64,000 bases of DNA from Daucus carota subsp. sativus (GCF_001625215.2 NC_030381.2:47118689-47182688); one strand, 5' to 3'. Shown: positions 1 through 13,621, counted from the stretch's first letter. A program made the numbers and translations. The notes: generated by a model from the letters alone, not told the origin.

Positions 1-645
1 TAGAGGGCTAAGCTCTGTGTATATCTTACTCTCTCCGGACCCTGATCTGCTGACCAGCGATATATATTATGAGTGGCGGGTATAGGGTTTGGTCTGCTAT
101 GAATTGTTCATATATTCAGGGAGTATTTAGTGGGGAACTATTTAATATGTGAAGTTATGGTTTTGGATTTGAATTTTATATATTTGAATTTATTGGCAAA
201 TTTTGGGTGATGTTATCATCATGGGTCATAGCTTGTTTGCATCACTAGCTGGATACTGGGCTTCTGTTAGTTTTGAGTAATTACGAAGGCCAATAGACAT
301 GATCTCTTAACAAGTTAAAACAGTTTGGTTCTTCTTCAACTGCAGCTTTTGTACTTGCTAGAAAGATTTCAAATTGACATTAGAACTTAGAAGTGACTAG
401 TGCGTGATGCTTTCTTGATAATTTTTTTAAAACTTTAAGAAAATGAAAATTACCTATGAATAACTTCTACTGATAAGTGATAAGTGGCTGAGTGCCACTT
501 ATGCATATGTAATTGTGTTGGTGTACAATTAGGGTTTATCGATTTAGTTCATTTTCTAGGTGTTCATTCTAATATTTTGATATGCAACTAGAAAATAGGC
601 AGTCCTAATTTCTGATACTAATTCATACTTCAGCACTATCCGCAA
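1..645. other. 5' flank of the GHR gene
   Basis: No coding region is visible. The sequence is AT-rich. A pyrimidine-AG junction sits about 13 bases before the ATG at 646, so an untranslated 5' exon and intron may lie here, but I cannot place the upstream donor or the promoter. Confidence 0.4.
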
Positions 646-2309
646 ATGGCTCGTTCTGCTTTAGATGAGATGTCAGAATCTGGCGCTTTTGTAAGAACCC
701 CGTCAACATTTCGTAACCTGATTTCAAAAGATCCAAACTCCACCTTCCCTGCGGAAGCTGGAAGATACCACTTGTATGTATCATATGCATGCCCATGGGC
801 CTCCAGGTGCCTTGCGTACCTGAAGATTAAAGGGCTAGACAAAGCCATCAGTTATACAGTAAGTTCTCATAATTCTTCTTATGCTTCATATTGACATTAA
901 ATGGCTAAAGATGTTAATTAGTTCACATAACAGTCTGTTAAGCCCATATGGGGGAGAACAAAGGACAGCGATGATCACATGGGTTGGATCTTTCCTGCAT
1001 CAGATACAGAGGAAGCAGGAGCAGGGGTTGACCCTTTTAATGGAGCAAAAAGTATAAGAGAGTTATATGAGATTGCAAGTACAAACTATGCTGGAAAATA
1101 CACCGTTCCTGTATGTGAATTCAATATCTATATTCTCTACTGTTATTTTTTTATCTTCATATTTATATAAGATTTGGTTTGATCATGTCTATCTTAGGTT
1201 CTCTGGGACAAAAAACTGAAGACCATAGTGAACAATGAGAGTGAGGAGATAATTCGTATGCTTAACACAGAATTTAATGAACTCGCAGAGAATGCAGCCT
1301 TAGACCTCTATCCTTCTACATTGCAAGAGCATATAAATGAAGTGAACAGTTGGGTATATGATGGGATAAATAACGGTGTTTACAAATGTGGATTTGCCAA
1401 GAAACAAGAGCCATATAATGAGGTATTTATTTTTACTACTTTAAACCATATTTAAATATAGCATATAATGAAGTAGGGTGGGGGTACTTTGGGACTAGAT
1501 TTCTCTCTGATATTCTACTCATAGCTGTTTTCTCAAAAACCATTTATCTGTGTTATTGTTAAGGCTGTGAATAAGTTGTATGAAGCCTTGGACAAATGTG
1601 AGGATATACTTAGCAAGCAGCGATACATAACTGGGAAGACACTGACAGAAGCAGACGTTCGCTTGTTTGCAACTCTTATAAGATTTGATGAGGTATGAAT
1701 TCTAAGAAGGCAGCAAGATTTTTTCCTGATATTTTCAACTGCTTACCTGAATCGTGCTACTTTATCAGTTTTTTTCTCTTGCCTAAAAAGAGGGTGTTTC
1801 TATTGTTAAATGCACCGTCTAATATTTACGTCTTTTGCTGGAGTATCTTTATACGTGTGTATAGAAAACCAAACTGTTCTTTGACAATCATGGAACTGTA
1901 TTACCATCCGGTTTTCTTTATAGTGAGTTAGTTATCCTCAAATATAATGTAGTTTGATTTGCACCTTATGGGTTATGGCCCGTAATGTTACACCTGATAA
2001 GTGCAAGTCTGCAGTAGTATATCATTTGAAGTGCTAGTGTATCTGTTTAATCATAAAATTGTGCTGTGAATACAGGTTTATGCTGTTCACTTCAAGTGCA
2101 ACAAGAAACTTCTGCGCGAGTACCCAAATCTGTTCAATTATACTAAAGACATATACCAAATCCCTGGAATGAGTAGCACTGTCCATATGGAACATATCAA
2201 GAAGCATTACTATGGAAGCCACCCTTCAATTAATCCATTTGGAATTATTCCCAGTGGTCCAAATATCGACTATACAACTCCTCACGACCGAGAGAAATTT
2301 TCTTCTTAA
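646..2309 (+). CDS. GHR: Glutathionyl-hydroquinone reductase (GST omega/xi-like, YqjG/ECM4 family)
   Basis: Five exons, 646-858, 934-1110, 1198-1422, 1564-1692 and 2076-2309, each with GT-AG borders and all starting on a codon boundary, encode 325 residues, the usual family length. The family reduces glutathionyl-hydroquinones to hydroquinones with glutathione, recycling quinone adducts. The N-terminal thioredoxin-like domain carries the family CPWA motif with the catalytic Cys at residue 49 (YACPWASRC). Exon 2 has the conserved VKPIWGRT and HMGWIFP segments. The helical C-terminal domain contains [21 protein letters not shown], broken across exons 4 and 5, and ends in the conserved [10 protein letters not shown]. 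The first ATG after a probable 3' splice site is taken as start. No plastid transit peptide is present, so the product is probably cytosolic. It lies 11 kb upstream of the NAL1-like gene on the same strand. I am confident of the family and exons. Confidence 0.93.
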
Positions 2310-2757
2310 AATTTTCTGTTACTGTAATAACACGGAGAAGAAGCCTTTTTTTCTTGTAGCAAGAAATTGTGTAGGTTTTCGGACACTGTATAATGTTCTC
2401 TGTTTAATAATTTGCAAAAGCATGGCTATCTGAATAAGAAAATAAGCATAGTTCCATATATTTTCACCGAACCAAACATGTCATGTTTGTGATCCTGTTT
2501 CTTTTTTTTTTTTCCTGATATGCAAAACAAACTGGAGAACAATGTAAGTTTTACACATTTAAATTCTACTGATACATCTAATACAACTAGAAACTATAAT
2601 TCTTCAATAAATGTATATAACATATACAGTATATCTAAAGAACATCATAGGACTATATTAGTGGTCAGATCTTTTATCGTAACTATAGCATTTCTAAACT
2701 AGAGATAATTTTCCGGGACAAGAATAGGAACATCGGTGATTAAGTAGATGATAGAAA

Positions 2758-3181
2758 AGTGCACTTTGTGTACATATACTTTGAGCTTTACAGCACTTAT
2801 AATATTGTACTCCAAAAATTTACACTTACAATACTAGTTTTCAAGATTTTTCTTAATTTATGTACTTTCGTCAAGTGTTGCTAACAGCATTGCGTTAAAA
2901 CACAGATACACAGGATTTTTAGTTCACTTTGTGTATTTGCATTTCAGACTTTAGAGCACTTGCAATACTATACTTTTATGATAGCATAGATGGTTTCAAA
3001 ATACCAATTAGGCCAAGATCTGAAATCATCTATTTGCATCTAAGTTCAACGCCGTTAGCAAGACTTGACAAAGGTGCACAAATTGAGGGGAATCTTCAAG
3101 AGTAGTATTGGGTCCGTAGGTTTTCAAAATCCAGTATTGCAAATGTGATAAAGCCCAAATTGTAGATACACAAAATGCACT
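2758..3181. mobile_element. MITE with AGTGCA termini
   Basis: The ends are inverted repeats: AGTGCACTTTGTGTA at the left matches AGTGCATTTTGTGTA on the other strand at the right, and the similarity continues inward (TTTGAGCTTTA versus TTTGGGCTTTA). A related motif recurs internally near 2925-2960. No transposase is present and I could not settle the target duplication, so the superfamily is open. It fills most of the space between the GHR gene and the CX9C gene. Confidence 0.55.
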
Positions 3182-3211
3182 AGATAATGTTAAATATAAA
3201 AAAATTGGAGT

Positions 3212-3493
3212 TCAATTTTGGTGAGAAGAAAGGCAAACGGCAAGAGAAAGCTGAGCCTGTTGACACTGGGATCGCTTCAGAGCAGTTCCACCACTTCCAC
3301 AGAGACTCTTTACTGCCTCTGATTCGTCAGGGCAGATTGTAGCCACCAAACAATTTGCGAGTGATTGGTTCAGGTGCCGGCACGCGGCATCCCTCCCTGG
3401 CCCTGCTGGGATACGACGGTGGCACTGCAGCAGTGACTTGTACTGGCGAACACATTCTGCTGGAACAGCACCTGATTCAACTTCTTCCGTCAT
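3212..3493 (-). CDS. Small twin-CX9C (CHCH-type) protein
   Basis: A 93-residue protein read from the ATG at 3493. Cysteines 14/24 and 38/48 form two CX9C motifs (CVRQYKSLLQC and CRHLNQSLANC), a third CX9C (CQQAQLSLAVC) lies near the C-terminus, and a CX10C pair lies between. Twin-CX9C proteins are usually oxidised in the mitochondrial intermembrane space by the Mia40/Erv1 relay and act in respiratory-chain assembly. This member has no clear match in my memory to COX17, COX19 or COX23, so its specific role is unknown. An AG acceptor sits a few bases before the ATG. A GC-richer stretch at about 4490-4590 on the same strand ends in a good donor, so it could be a 5' exon. The ORF is complete in one exon and needs no signal peptide for import by this route. 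Confidence 0.75.
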   Translation of the reverse strand: MTEEVESGAVPAECVRQYKSLLQCHRRIPAGPGRDAACRHLNQSLANCLVATICPDESEAVKSLCGSGGTALKRSQCQQAQLSLAVCLSSHQN

Positions 3494-3684
3494 TGTCAAC
3501 TGTTGGTATTTACGACTTCACTTCTTTCTTCACCTGATTCAGAACAAAATAACATTAAATTAGTACAATTAGAGTTATAACTTATAACAAAGACATGAAT
3601 TAGATCCAACTCATTCTACTTGTTATGACTACTTGTGTCTACTAAAGTGCTGGTACCTGGTCTCTGACATACGTATGTTGGTAA

Positions 3685-3828
3685 CATACATTCGGCGGAA
3701 AAAAAAACACTGCACAGCTTAACCCTAATTTTTTTGATGTATATACAAAAGTGTTAGAGTATCATTCAGCGGAAAATTGTCCCATCCTAGGGTTTCACGT
3801 CCGGCGCTTTCCCCCCGCTGAATGTATG
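3685..3828. mobile_element. Short MITE with ATACATTCRGCGG ends
   Basis: Terminal inverted repeats of about 15 bases (ATACATTCGGCGG left, ATACATTCAGCGG on the other strand right) flank 144 bases with no ORF. A further CATTCAGCGG lies inside. Class II non-autonomous element; superfamily not determined. Confidence 0.5.
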
Positions 3829-4974
3829 CTAGTATCATCTATATGTTCTAGACCAGTTGCCAAAACGTATTATGTCTATGTTTATCAAGAGTGTTATTAA
3901 CAAGATATAAAGTAGAGACTATATCATGTCCTATTCAAACCAAGTCGCTGAGTTCAGTACCTGAAATGAAAAACTCATAAGCAAGAACAATCGAAAAATA
4001 AGTACCAGCGTATTACAATTTGCCAGACGGAGTAGCTAAAACACAAATGAATTTCAGTAGCTAAAATGGTTTTTAAGGAGAATTTGTGGTTTCCTACACA
4101 CTTATTCCTCCACTACATCTTGATACATTTCCTTTTCATGGTATTCCACTTCTCGAGATTTGCTGCCTCAGCCACTCCAATAAACACATTGGCAAATGGG
4201 GAGGAGTTGGAAACAACAGAAATATAACAATGTGGGATAGGTAGGTAATCCAGAGATGAGTCATTGTTGTTCATTGGGTTTTTTCGTCAAACAGATGGTG
4301 TGCCAGAATGGGTTGCCATTGTCCAGGTTACTAATGTACTGATGCACTGAATGGCCGTGTGCCAGTGTCTTACACTGTTTAAGAACTAAGATCATGATCC
4401 AAATGAAATGAGTATAACTAGTTACATTTAGACCATAACAAGCAAATAGGTAGCATGTGTGCATGAAATTTGTACCTTGGCCTTGTGTAAAAGCAAAGAA
4501 TCGCAGTCTGGGCATCCGATCCAATTGGGCTAAATTTGTTGACGATGGTTTCGACTTTCGACCCAACTCCCGCGAGAAACTATTGTCGTTAATTGTTGCC
4601 CGTCAGCTCAAGTGTGAATACGAGAAGTTAGATATACCAACTTTTTTTGGTGATTTATTTTCGTTGTTTAAATTTAGTTTTGCACATATGTAAAGTATTA
4701 TTTTAAAGGATAAATTATAATAATTTTTATACTCAATTAATTGTAAATGTCGAAAAAAAATTATTCAGACAAATAAAATAAAAGTTAAATATCACTCATA
4801 ATTAACTTCTTATAATTATCTATAAACAATAAACACCTTTTTTAAAACACGTTAAACGGTTCCAATGTTATGGACTTCTCACTTATAATTAACTCTTTAT
4901 TTATAAAAGAATAAACATTTTATTAAAGTAACGTGAAAGGATCCCAATATTATACCCTGATGTGATAATATATA
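3829..4974. other. Intergenic, no gene recognised
   Basis: Only short ORFs that match nothing I know. The minus strand at about 4490-4590 is GC-richer and ends in a plausible donor (CCAAG|GTACAA), so it may be a 5' untranslated exon of the CX9C gene. The rest is AT-rich, with two diverged versions of a roughly 100-base repeat around 4790-4960 (CTCATAATTAACTTCTTA versus CTTATAATTAACTCTTTA). Confidence 0.3.
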
Positions 4975-4977
4975 TCA

Positions 4978-5981
4978 TCAATTTATATATATATACTCGT
5001 ATAAAGGAGAAGCGAGGGACGTGTAGGTGGCGCCTCTCACATTGCTCCGTTCTATTTTTCTAATTTTCTGAAATTTTCGGATGAAAAATATCCAAAATTA
5101 AAACTACTTTTTTTAGTTTCGGATATATTGGAAGCAAGTTTCAGAATCTGATTTTGTTTTAGATTATTTATGGAATATAGCAGCTTGAAAAATTTAATTT
5201 GATTTTGTTTCAGATTATTTAATTATGGGAAAGAGTAGCACACAAGTCTCTATGCACCCATAAATACCCATATAGATTGTTGTAGTTTTGGATCATCTAA
5301 ACACAACCTACTCTCTCATTACCACAACCTTACCTCTCTCTTGTGATAGTTCTCTACCTCTCTATCCTGCTCGATTTCTAACTCGGTGGTGCCGTTCTTA
5401 CGATAAGTGAAGGCTGTTTATACGGTATTAAAAAAAAAAAAAAAAGTTGTTGCAACGATAATTTTTATATGATTTACTTTGTACACAGGAAAATATTATT
5501 CACGAATTATCTGTTTGCTCCGTTCAAACAACTTTCAAGTGAAGATTGTTCATACAGTATTAAAAAATAAAGGTTGTTACAAGCAGACCGCTATCTCACG
5601 GATTTAAGTTACATGTTTTTGTGCACAATCAATCGAAAAAAAATGGAGGAAGGTGACAACGCAAGAACATGATTTTTTTTTCAAAAAAAAAAACACAAAT
5701 ATAATTAAGATTCGTCGTGCTTTAAATTGTTAATTATGTGTAGAAATTTATTTTCATTTTTTCACCATGAATCATTGTCCAATTTTGCAATTGTATATAT
5801 TAGTATTGGTATTACATCAAGATTCTTATAATATAAAATTTATTTTATCCACAAATATTAATTTTTAATCATTAATTTACTTTTTATAGACAACCAAAAA
5901 TTATTGCATTCTACAAAATATTAATATTGTATCATTAATATAATTTTTATAAGCCGCCGCAACGTGCGGCTTCTGAACTAG
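4978..5981 (+). mobile_element. Non-autonomous Helitron-like element
   Basis: The 3' end has the Helitron signature: a perfect 7-bp stem (AAGCCGC/GCGGCTT, 5951-5972) followed five bases later by CTAG at 5978-5981 and a T. The 5' end begins with TC after an A (either 4975 or 4978), then a TATATAC..TATAAAGGAGAA run like plant Helitron 5' termini. There is no RepHel ORF, so the 1.0 kb copy depends on a helper in trans. No target duplication is expected in this class. The 5' border is uncertain by a few bases. Confidence 0.6.
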
Positions 5982-7046
5982 TTGTACTGAAAGATAGAAT
6001 GAGCTTTTTCATATACGAAAGCCTTTCATCTCATCGTAGAAAATTTAGATAAATATCTAATGTCTGAATAAAACATCTGAAAGCAAAAATAAGATTTCCG
6101 GATTCAGGAAAGGAAACAAAAAAGTTTGTTTAAAAAAGTCTACAAATCAAAGAGCAGGTAGATACCCTGAAAATCTAACCATAAAATTTTAATGACTAAA
6201 AAGAAAAAACCCAGTTTAAAACACAAAATCTGTGAAAAAAATGGATATGTCAAGCTAAAAGAAAGTAATTTAAAATAATATGATCGTTAATCTATGATAA
6301 AAATAAAAATAAAAAAAATCTATGGATATAATTATATGACTTTAACGTTCCGGTAAAATATTGTTTTGTAATTTATTTTGAAAAAAATTCTAAATAGAAG
6401 TTAATCTTTATTTTTCATATTTTTTTTAAAAAATAAGTTACAAAATTAAATTTTGCCAGAATATTAAAATATTTATTGAACTGTAAAAAGAAAAAAGTAC
6501 TCTATTAATATTTTTCCTATTTGTCTCTATCACGTTTACCAGCACATATTTTTATCTTGTAATTTTATATTAATATTAAATATAAATCTTCATCGTATAG
6601 AAATACACATAATCGTATAGAAATAGGCATGAACACGAATGTATGTTAGATCACTCACGTCTCAAAAATTTGAACAATTGATAAAATTAAATATTCCACA
6701 AAACTATAATAGTCGTTCAAACCAACATGATCGTATGATACAATCATTGAACAAATAGTTGGAAATAATAGTAAATGACATGAACATGACAATGACAGGA
6801 AGAAATAAAAATCAATGTATAATCATATATTTGCATAATTTTTTGTAGAGAGATTAATATAATACAGTGCCGAAAGGGATTGATTTGACATGGGGTGGTG
6901 TTGGCATTTGCTTAATTGACCGCTACTGTTCGTACAACTGTGTACTGATGTAAGAATAAATGTTTTATGTTTTGTACAAAAAATTTGAGTAGTTATATTT
7001 ATTTTTTATGAGAAATTTAATTCTTAATATATGCTAATTAACTTAA
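5982..7046. other. AT-rich intergenic DNA
   Basis: About 1 kb with no ORF of note, no clear inverted repeats and no recognisable gene. It separates the Helitron-like element from the TIR element at 7047. Confidence 0.4.
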
Positions 7047-7328
7047 TGCCCTGTTTGGTAACCTTGATTTGATTTCAAATCCTGCATTTGTTCAAATCTA
7101 CTGTTTGGCAAATTCTATAAATTCTAGATTTGGATTTGTTCAATTCCATCAAATTTAAACAAAAGCTAAAACAAAATAATTTGAAATACTAGTCAGCAAA
7201 GTGTCATTTGAAATCAAAAACTAGAAGACAAACTCCATGCCTTCACTTCGGGCTGCTCGCTCATCTTCTCTCCCTCGCCCCTCTTCTCTCCTGCCATTAT
7301 TCCGTCTCCGCCGAAAATTCAAAGGTGC

Positions 7329-7396
7329 AATTCTCTCTCTCTCTCTCTCCCTCCTTCTCCCTCTCCCTCCTTCTCCCTCTCCCTCTCCCTCTCTGC
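7329..7396 (+). repeat. CT-rich microsatellite
   Basis: A pyrimidine tract made of TCTCTC and CTCCCTCTCC units. It makes two overlapping long reading frames look protein-like, but both are low-complexity. It resembles the CT-rich leader of a plant gene and may be captured host sequence inside the TIR element. Confidence 0.7.
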
Positions 7397-9318
7397 ATCT
7401 ATCCTTCTCCTTGTCTCTCTTGCTAGTATTGGATTATACGCATCTTTTCTCTCTGTATACATTGATTGTTGTCATTTTATTCCTTAATTTGATATCTATA
7501 TGTATATATGTGCGTGTAATTGATTTCACTGCTCTCATTTTTGTAATTAGGGTTTAACATTGAAGTTGTTTGTTTTTCTTTATCCTTGTGTCGCATTATC
7601 TTCTAGATGTCACAGCCTTTAGAGTTAAGAATGTCTGTAGTTACCCTGTCTTAGTTTACTATTCTGGGGGGGCAACACTTGATTGACATTTAAGCCATAT
7701 GTTTTGGAGTTCACCAGCTATATGCAAACTTGATTTGTGTTTTTAAAAGAGGAAAAGAAGGTAAGGAAATGATAGAATCTGAATATTTTAACAATTTGGT
7801 TGCTCCTTTACTTGGTTCCTAAATCATGATATCGCTGCTTTCAATTTCCTAAAACTCTGGCTGTCATATCCAGAACTATAATGCGGTCTAGAAATTTGGT
7901 GGAATGTTTTTCTAGCTTTTTAGTGTGGTCTCGGTTTGTACACAGAGAAACATGCTTTTCTTATATAGGCCCGGTGCCCAAATTATAGTAGTCAAAGCTC
8001 TTCCTAATTCCAGCTAACTCCTAAATTTTCATGTCAGCTTCTTCCTTATCCAACTATACTGCATCGAATAATAGAATAATAGAATCAAGATTTCAATTTC
8101 TTATCCTTTCATATTCAGTTTCTTGGATTCCTGATTAAACTTCTTCGACGCAATAGAGTCCAAGGTGTGGAAAAAACTTGTTAACATAAGAGATTCGTGT
8201 AAACATTTGAGGGATGATGAAGATATGGAGTTAGTTACGATAGTTGCGGGTTTTATTGTGGTTGTAGCAGCGGTCTCATATGGTCAAATGTATGGTCAAA
8301 ATGATGAAAATATCAAAGTTCTGCAGGAGAAGCAGTAATCTGCTCTGCTCTGTTCTTTTTAAAGCTGTAATCAAAGTTCTGCAGGAAAAGGATTTGATAG
8401 AAAGTTCCATTTAAATGCATTTACGTTGTTGTGCTTCTTAAATTAAGCAGTGATAAATTATGTAATGCTAGAATTACTCTGTCTTAAGCAAAAAAACAAA
8501 ATATCAAACATAGGAATTGTGCTAGAATTATGTGCTATCAACTAAATAATTATGAGCAGATTTCTTTATCAACTAAATATCTGTGGCCTTAGAACAGTAT
8601 ATAGCTGTGGCCTGTGTGCTTGTAAAGTATTCTGTATTTGTGCTTGTCATCATAAACTAACTCTTGTTCATATATATTTTTTGATGGAGGCAGGTAGAAG
8701 CAGCCCCTTGTCTCCCCAAGTGCTAAACAATTTACAAATATAGGTATTATATTTTTTTGAATTTTCTTCTGCCTCTTCAGTTTTGGTGATATATATTTAA
8801 ATTGAGCAGTACAACAGATTTCCGATGCCTCTTGTCACTCTGTACTTGTTGTTTTTGGGAATAATTGTTTTCCGATGCTAATGTTTCCAAACTTTATGAT
8901 GTGTCTTGCAATTTTGCTGGACCAAGTGTCTGTGCCAGCATCCTGCATTTTAAATAGTACTGTATCAATTACCAAATAAGCATTCTTTAGATAATATATT
9001 TGCAATGCTACATTGACAATAATTAGCTCACTTGTATGTTTTGGTCTGACCAATCAATGTTTCTTATTATATTCTTGTGATGCAATGCTTTGGTCTGATA
9101 ATATATTGAAATGTTTCTTACTTGTGATGCTTTGGTCTGTGCAATATAAACTTGTACCAGACATGTATTTCAAATTACTAAGTTCACATTTTTCTAAGAT
9201 AATTAATAATTAATACTGATCATCATTTTGCTCTTCACATTTCAGATTACTAAGCATTTCAAAGTGTATGTTAAGTAGTGTGTATGGTGCGTGGTCAGTG
9301 TCTTACTTGTGTGTCTGA

Positions 9319-9870
<552 letters not shown>

Positions 9871-10854
9871 GCCTGAGCTGCATAAAGGAACTGGGGGTGT
9901 GTCTGTTTGATACAATAAGTGACTTGTGTTTTCTAGCAAGTTTATGTAGTATTAAAATCATAAGATAAGTACAGATCGCTTGTAATATTTGAATTATAAG
10001 TGTGAAGTACATGTTATAATAAAGTATTTACTCATTTTATCTTGGATTTTATTTGTAATTTTGAATGAGATTAAATATTTATCTCATGTATCGCCTACTT
10101 CAAAATATTATTTAGATAAATATTGAAGAACGCATTTGTGATTAAATTTGGAGTTATGATTAAGTTTTTAAATAAAAATTTGTTTAAATTCCAAATTCAG
10201 CTTTTGAAATACTTAAATAACCCAAACAGTGGATTTGGATTTCAAATCCAGGATTTGAAATTCTAATATTCCCAAACAATGGATTTGGATTTCAAATTCT
10301 GGATTTCAAATTCTGAATTTGAAATCCCACATTTCAAATGAAATCTGTGTTTCCAAACGGCACCTAAAGTTATTTAAAGAATATATTTGAACTAGATCTG
10401 GATCTGTTTGCAACAAAATCTAACGATATGTAAATATCCTTTCAAATATTTTTATGACAATTTATTTTGAAAACACTCATACCTTTTGTTATTTAGTATT
10501 TATTTCTACAAATAAATAATCGAAAAGGAAATGGGATAATTGATGGTCCGGCATGGCCCATATATCTTTTGTCGATTCTTGGATGACCCATTATAACATT
10601 ATCCTCTGCCAGAGAGTCCAAATAAGGGGAGCCCATCTAGGCCCGGGGCCCACATACATATAACCATTTGTGCTCTGTCTCTTCCTTTTTATACTATTCT
10701 ATTCACACTTTTGACCTTTTCCTTATTTTCCCTTCATCTAAATAATTTCTAGTGCTCAAATTTTAATGAATTCAATAAGCTCATAATATTTAGGTTAAAA
10801 AATAAAATAAAAAATAAGCTCATAATATTACCGATTTTATTGAACACTATCGTA

Positions 10855-11090
10855 CTCCCCCTTTTTTCAAATATTTAATGCTTAGATTTTTTGCCACATG
10901 ACTCTAAAAATATCAATCATATATTTATAGTTATCATTTTTAAATTTTTTCCCTAAATTATTATAGTAAGCTTATATTTTAATTTATAAAAAGAAAATTT
11001 AAAAAATCTTGATTCTAGCTATGTGGCCAATGCACTTAAAAATGTGTGTCGAAAAACCAAATGTCAAATATTTAAAACAGAGAAAATAAT
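10855..11090. mobile_element. Degenerate Stowaway-like MITE
   Basis: A TA followed by CTCCCCC opens the element. The inner arms pair (CAAATATTTAATGC left; the reverse of CAAATATTTAAAAC right, with TGCCACATG versus CTATGTGGCCA). The right terminus has drifted, so that border is approximate. Confidence 0.4.
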
Positions 11091-11666
11091 TAAATGGTCT
11101 CCCATGAAATAAATGAACAAATGAAATATTTAGAATAGAAATGAAATAAATTTTCTTAAAGCGAGCATGGAGAAGTGATATAAACATAGCATCATCCTCA
11201 TAGCAGAATGCAAACAGTAGCAGCAAATTGGTGGAGAAAGTGCCAAATGCAACAAAAAGAGTGCAAAATAATGGTCTCCCATGATCTCTTCCACTGCAAG
11301 TGATGAGTGGGATTTGAATTTATTGGAAAGATATTGTGCAGCTTTTTGGTATGCAAATATAGATGGTTTTCCCCCATTCCATATCTATAGCCATATCTTA
11401 AATATCAATAGACACCATCCTACAAATTTCAAATAGATAGAGCCTTCCATAGCAAATACACCAACTGTTTAACCAAACAAATCAGTGTTGTGAGTGGCAA
11501 AAATTATTTCCCAATTTGGCCATCAGTGAGGTCTAAGCCGTGTGACGGGTTGTGCGATTTTTATCTAAAAACACTAATTAATCCGTGTTTATATCGTGAC
11601 CAAATTTTTAAATAACAATCGTCCAACATAATAGAAAAAGTGCATAAATTCAGGTGATTTAAACAT

Positions 11667-11998
11667 TAGAGCAAGTATATTATGGCTCAAAATCAAAAAA
11701 TTTCAACTCCAATAATGCGCTAAAGTTGATGCTAAAATAGCATATTGCTATAGTTGGTGCTATATTTAGTACAAACTATAACACTAGTTATAATTGCCAC
11801 ATCATCAAAAAATAAAAAAGTGAAGGGAAATGAATAAAAAATCACCATTGGACTTGCTTATGGGTTAAATTTGGCACAAAATATAGCACCAATCATTGGA
11901 GATGTGATATTATTTTAGCACCAAAAATCACTTTTTGGTGCTATATTATAGCAATAGCTACTACACTTATTTTTAGCTCACCATTGGAATTGCTCTAA
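11667..11998. mobile_element. MITE with TTAGAGCAA termini
   Basis: Left TTAGAGCAAGTATATTATGG and right (other strand) TTAGAGCAATTCCAATGGTG are inverted repeats about 30 bases long, with further pairing inside (TGCTATATTTAG-type blocks). It is 332 bases with no ORF. Tourist-like or hAT-like; I could not fix the target duplication. Confidence 0.6.
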
Positions 11999-12195
11999 AA
12001 AGTTAAAATTTTTTAATGAAAAGTTTAGATATAATTTCAAACTTTATTCAATACAAAATAAATCGGATAAATAATCTTAAACAATAAAATTTCCTCAACA
12101 AATAAATTAAATGTAATATAAACTTGTACAATTATAATGTCGCTGTGCAAGTACAACCCTAGCAGATACTACAACCATAGTCTACAACACATCTA

Positions 12196-12439
12196 CTGTC
12201 CCATTTAATTGTATACGTTTCTTTTTAACTGCTCGACACGCATTTCAATGCTCTTATAAAACATAGTTCCGTAACTTATTTTTGCGATTTTCTTTTTATG
12301 TATAAAAATATAACATCCAAACTTTAATTCAGAAAAAAAAAATTTTAAAAATAAATTGCACAACTACATTTTGGAGTAGCATTAAAGTCCGTCCGCGTCC
12401 CCGTCCCCCAATGTATTCTAGTTAGAGGGACGGAGGGAG
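12196..12439. mobile_element. Stowaway MITE upstream of the NAL1-like gene
   Basis: TA-flanked 244-base element. Its right end GACGGAGGGAG is the classic Stowaway terminus, and the left end ACTGTCCCATTTAATTG then TATACGTTTC is its partner with some drift. It lies about 100-200 bases before the likely transcribed leader of the NAL1-like gene, so it may contribute promoter sequence. Confidence 0.65.
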
Positions 12440-13621
12440 TATATGATATTTATATGATGTACTGGTAGTATCATTCTTCCTAATTATAGTAGTCTTCTTT
12501 CTATTCACATTCTCTCTCTCTATTCAATAATAGTACTATCTTGATTTTGTTCCAATTGTTCACAAGAACTTGCATCTGCAAAATCACATCTTTTATGGAA
12601 ATCTTGAAGACTCTTTCTTGATAACCATCACTCCATAGCTCCACCATTGATGAAAGGTCAGTTCTTTGTAAAGATGACAACTTTAATAATTTTTCTTTCT
12701 GGGCTATTAGTAATTTTGCTTATTATCATCTTTATGCTTTTTTATATCGTCTTGAAAGTTTGTGCATTTACTGGGTTTATCCGTTTCTTAGTTTAAGCAA
12801 GTTTTAATTGTTTTTTCATTTAATTAGGGTGTGTTGAATTGCTTTTTTTTACTGTGTGTGTGTTCTTGCACAATAGCAGCCAGCTTAGTGATTCTGTGCC
12901 TGATACTATTGTGTTTTTACATGAAAGTTAAGTCATTTATATATTTGTTTATATTAGTTGTAATTGTTATTGGAGTTTCGATATGAAATTTCTACTTCCG
13001 GGCACAATTAATTTTGGAATGGTATAAGTGATTTTCTTGGTTCTCAATATTCTTGTTTTGTACTTTCGTTTGACTACTTCCCTCTAATGGAGTGGTTTAA
13101 TTGACTGCCCGGAAATTTTTATGGGAAGAATGTTCAGTCATTACTTAGATGTTAACAGTTTTATCAGGAGTTTACAGTTTCTGATATCTGTGTCTTTTTC
13201 TGATATCTTTTTCTGATCAAGAATATCGGCCAATGACATTGAATTCGCAATGTTCTCATTAATTCGATATTGTTTTCTTTTTTGCTATTGTAGATTTGGG
13301 TATCTTCTTCACATGTTATGCTGCTTATTAATTTTGCTATATGATACAGTTAGCTACTTATTATTCACTTACTACGTTTTTTATTCATTTATTAATTAAT
13401 ATTGTTTGTGAATTTCTACTAAAGTGGAAGCCTTTTAATATATCTGCTAGAGGCAATCATTTTAGCCTTTTGTTTTAGCCATGTTGAGAAAACAATCTAT
13501 TTAGCTTTAGCATATATTATGGGTAAGGCTGTGATAGGGATATGATGTAATATTTCAAATTGTTTATCATATAATTTAAATGAAATCAGGAGTTCTAGCA
13601 TGTAATAAGGAGTGCTAGAAG

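Larger units (their letters stand above)
10365..12195. other. Intergenic DNA rich in MITE remnants
   Basis: No gene recognised. It contains two MITEs described separately (10855-11090 and 11667-11998). The remaining sequence is AT-rich with no long ORF. Confidence 0.4.

Noticed and set aside
4457-4693. 78-codon plus-strand ORF
   Set aside because: No recognisable domain; partly antisense to a possible leader exon of the CX9C gene.
7208-7557. Two overlapping ORFs rich in Ser, Leu and Pro
   Set aside because: They arise from a CT microsatellite, have no domain and lie inside a transposon; not called as genes.
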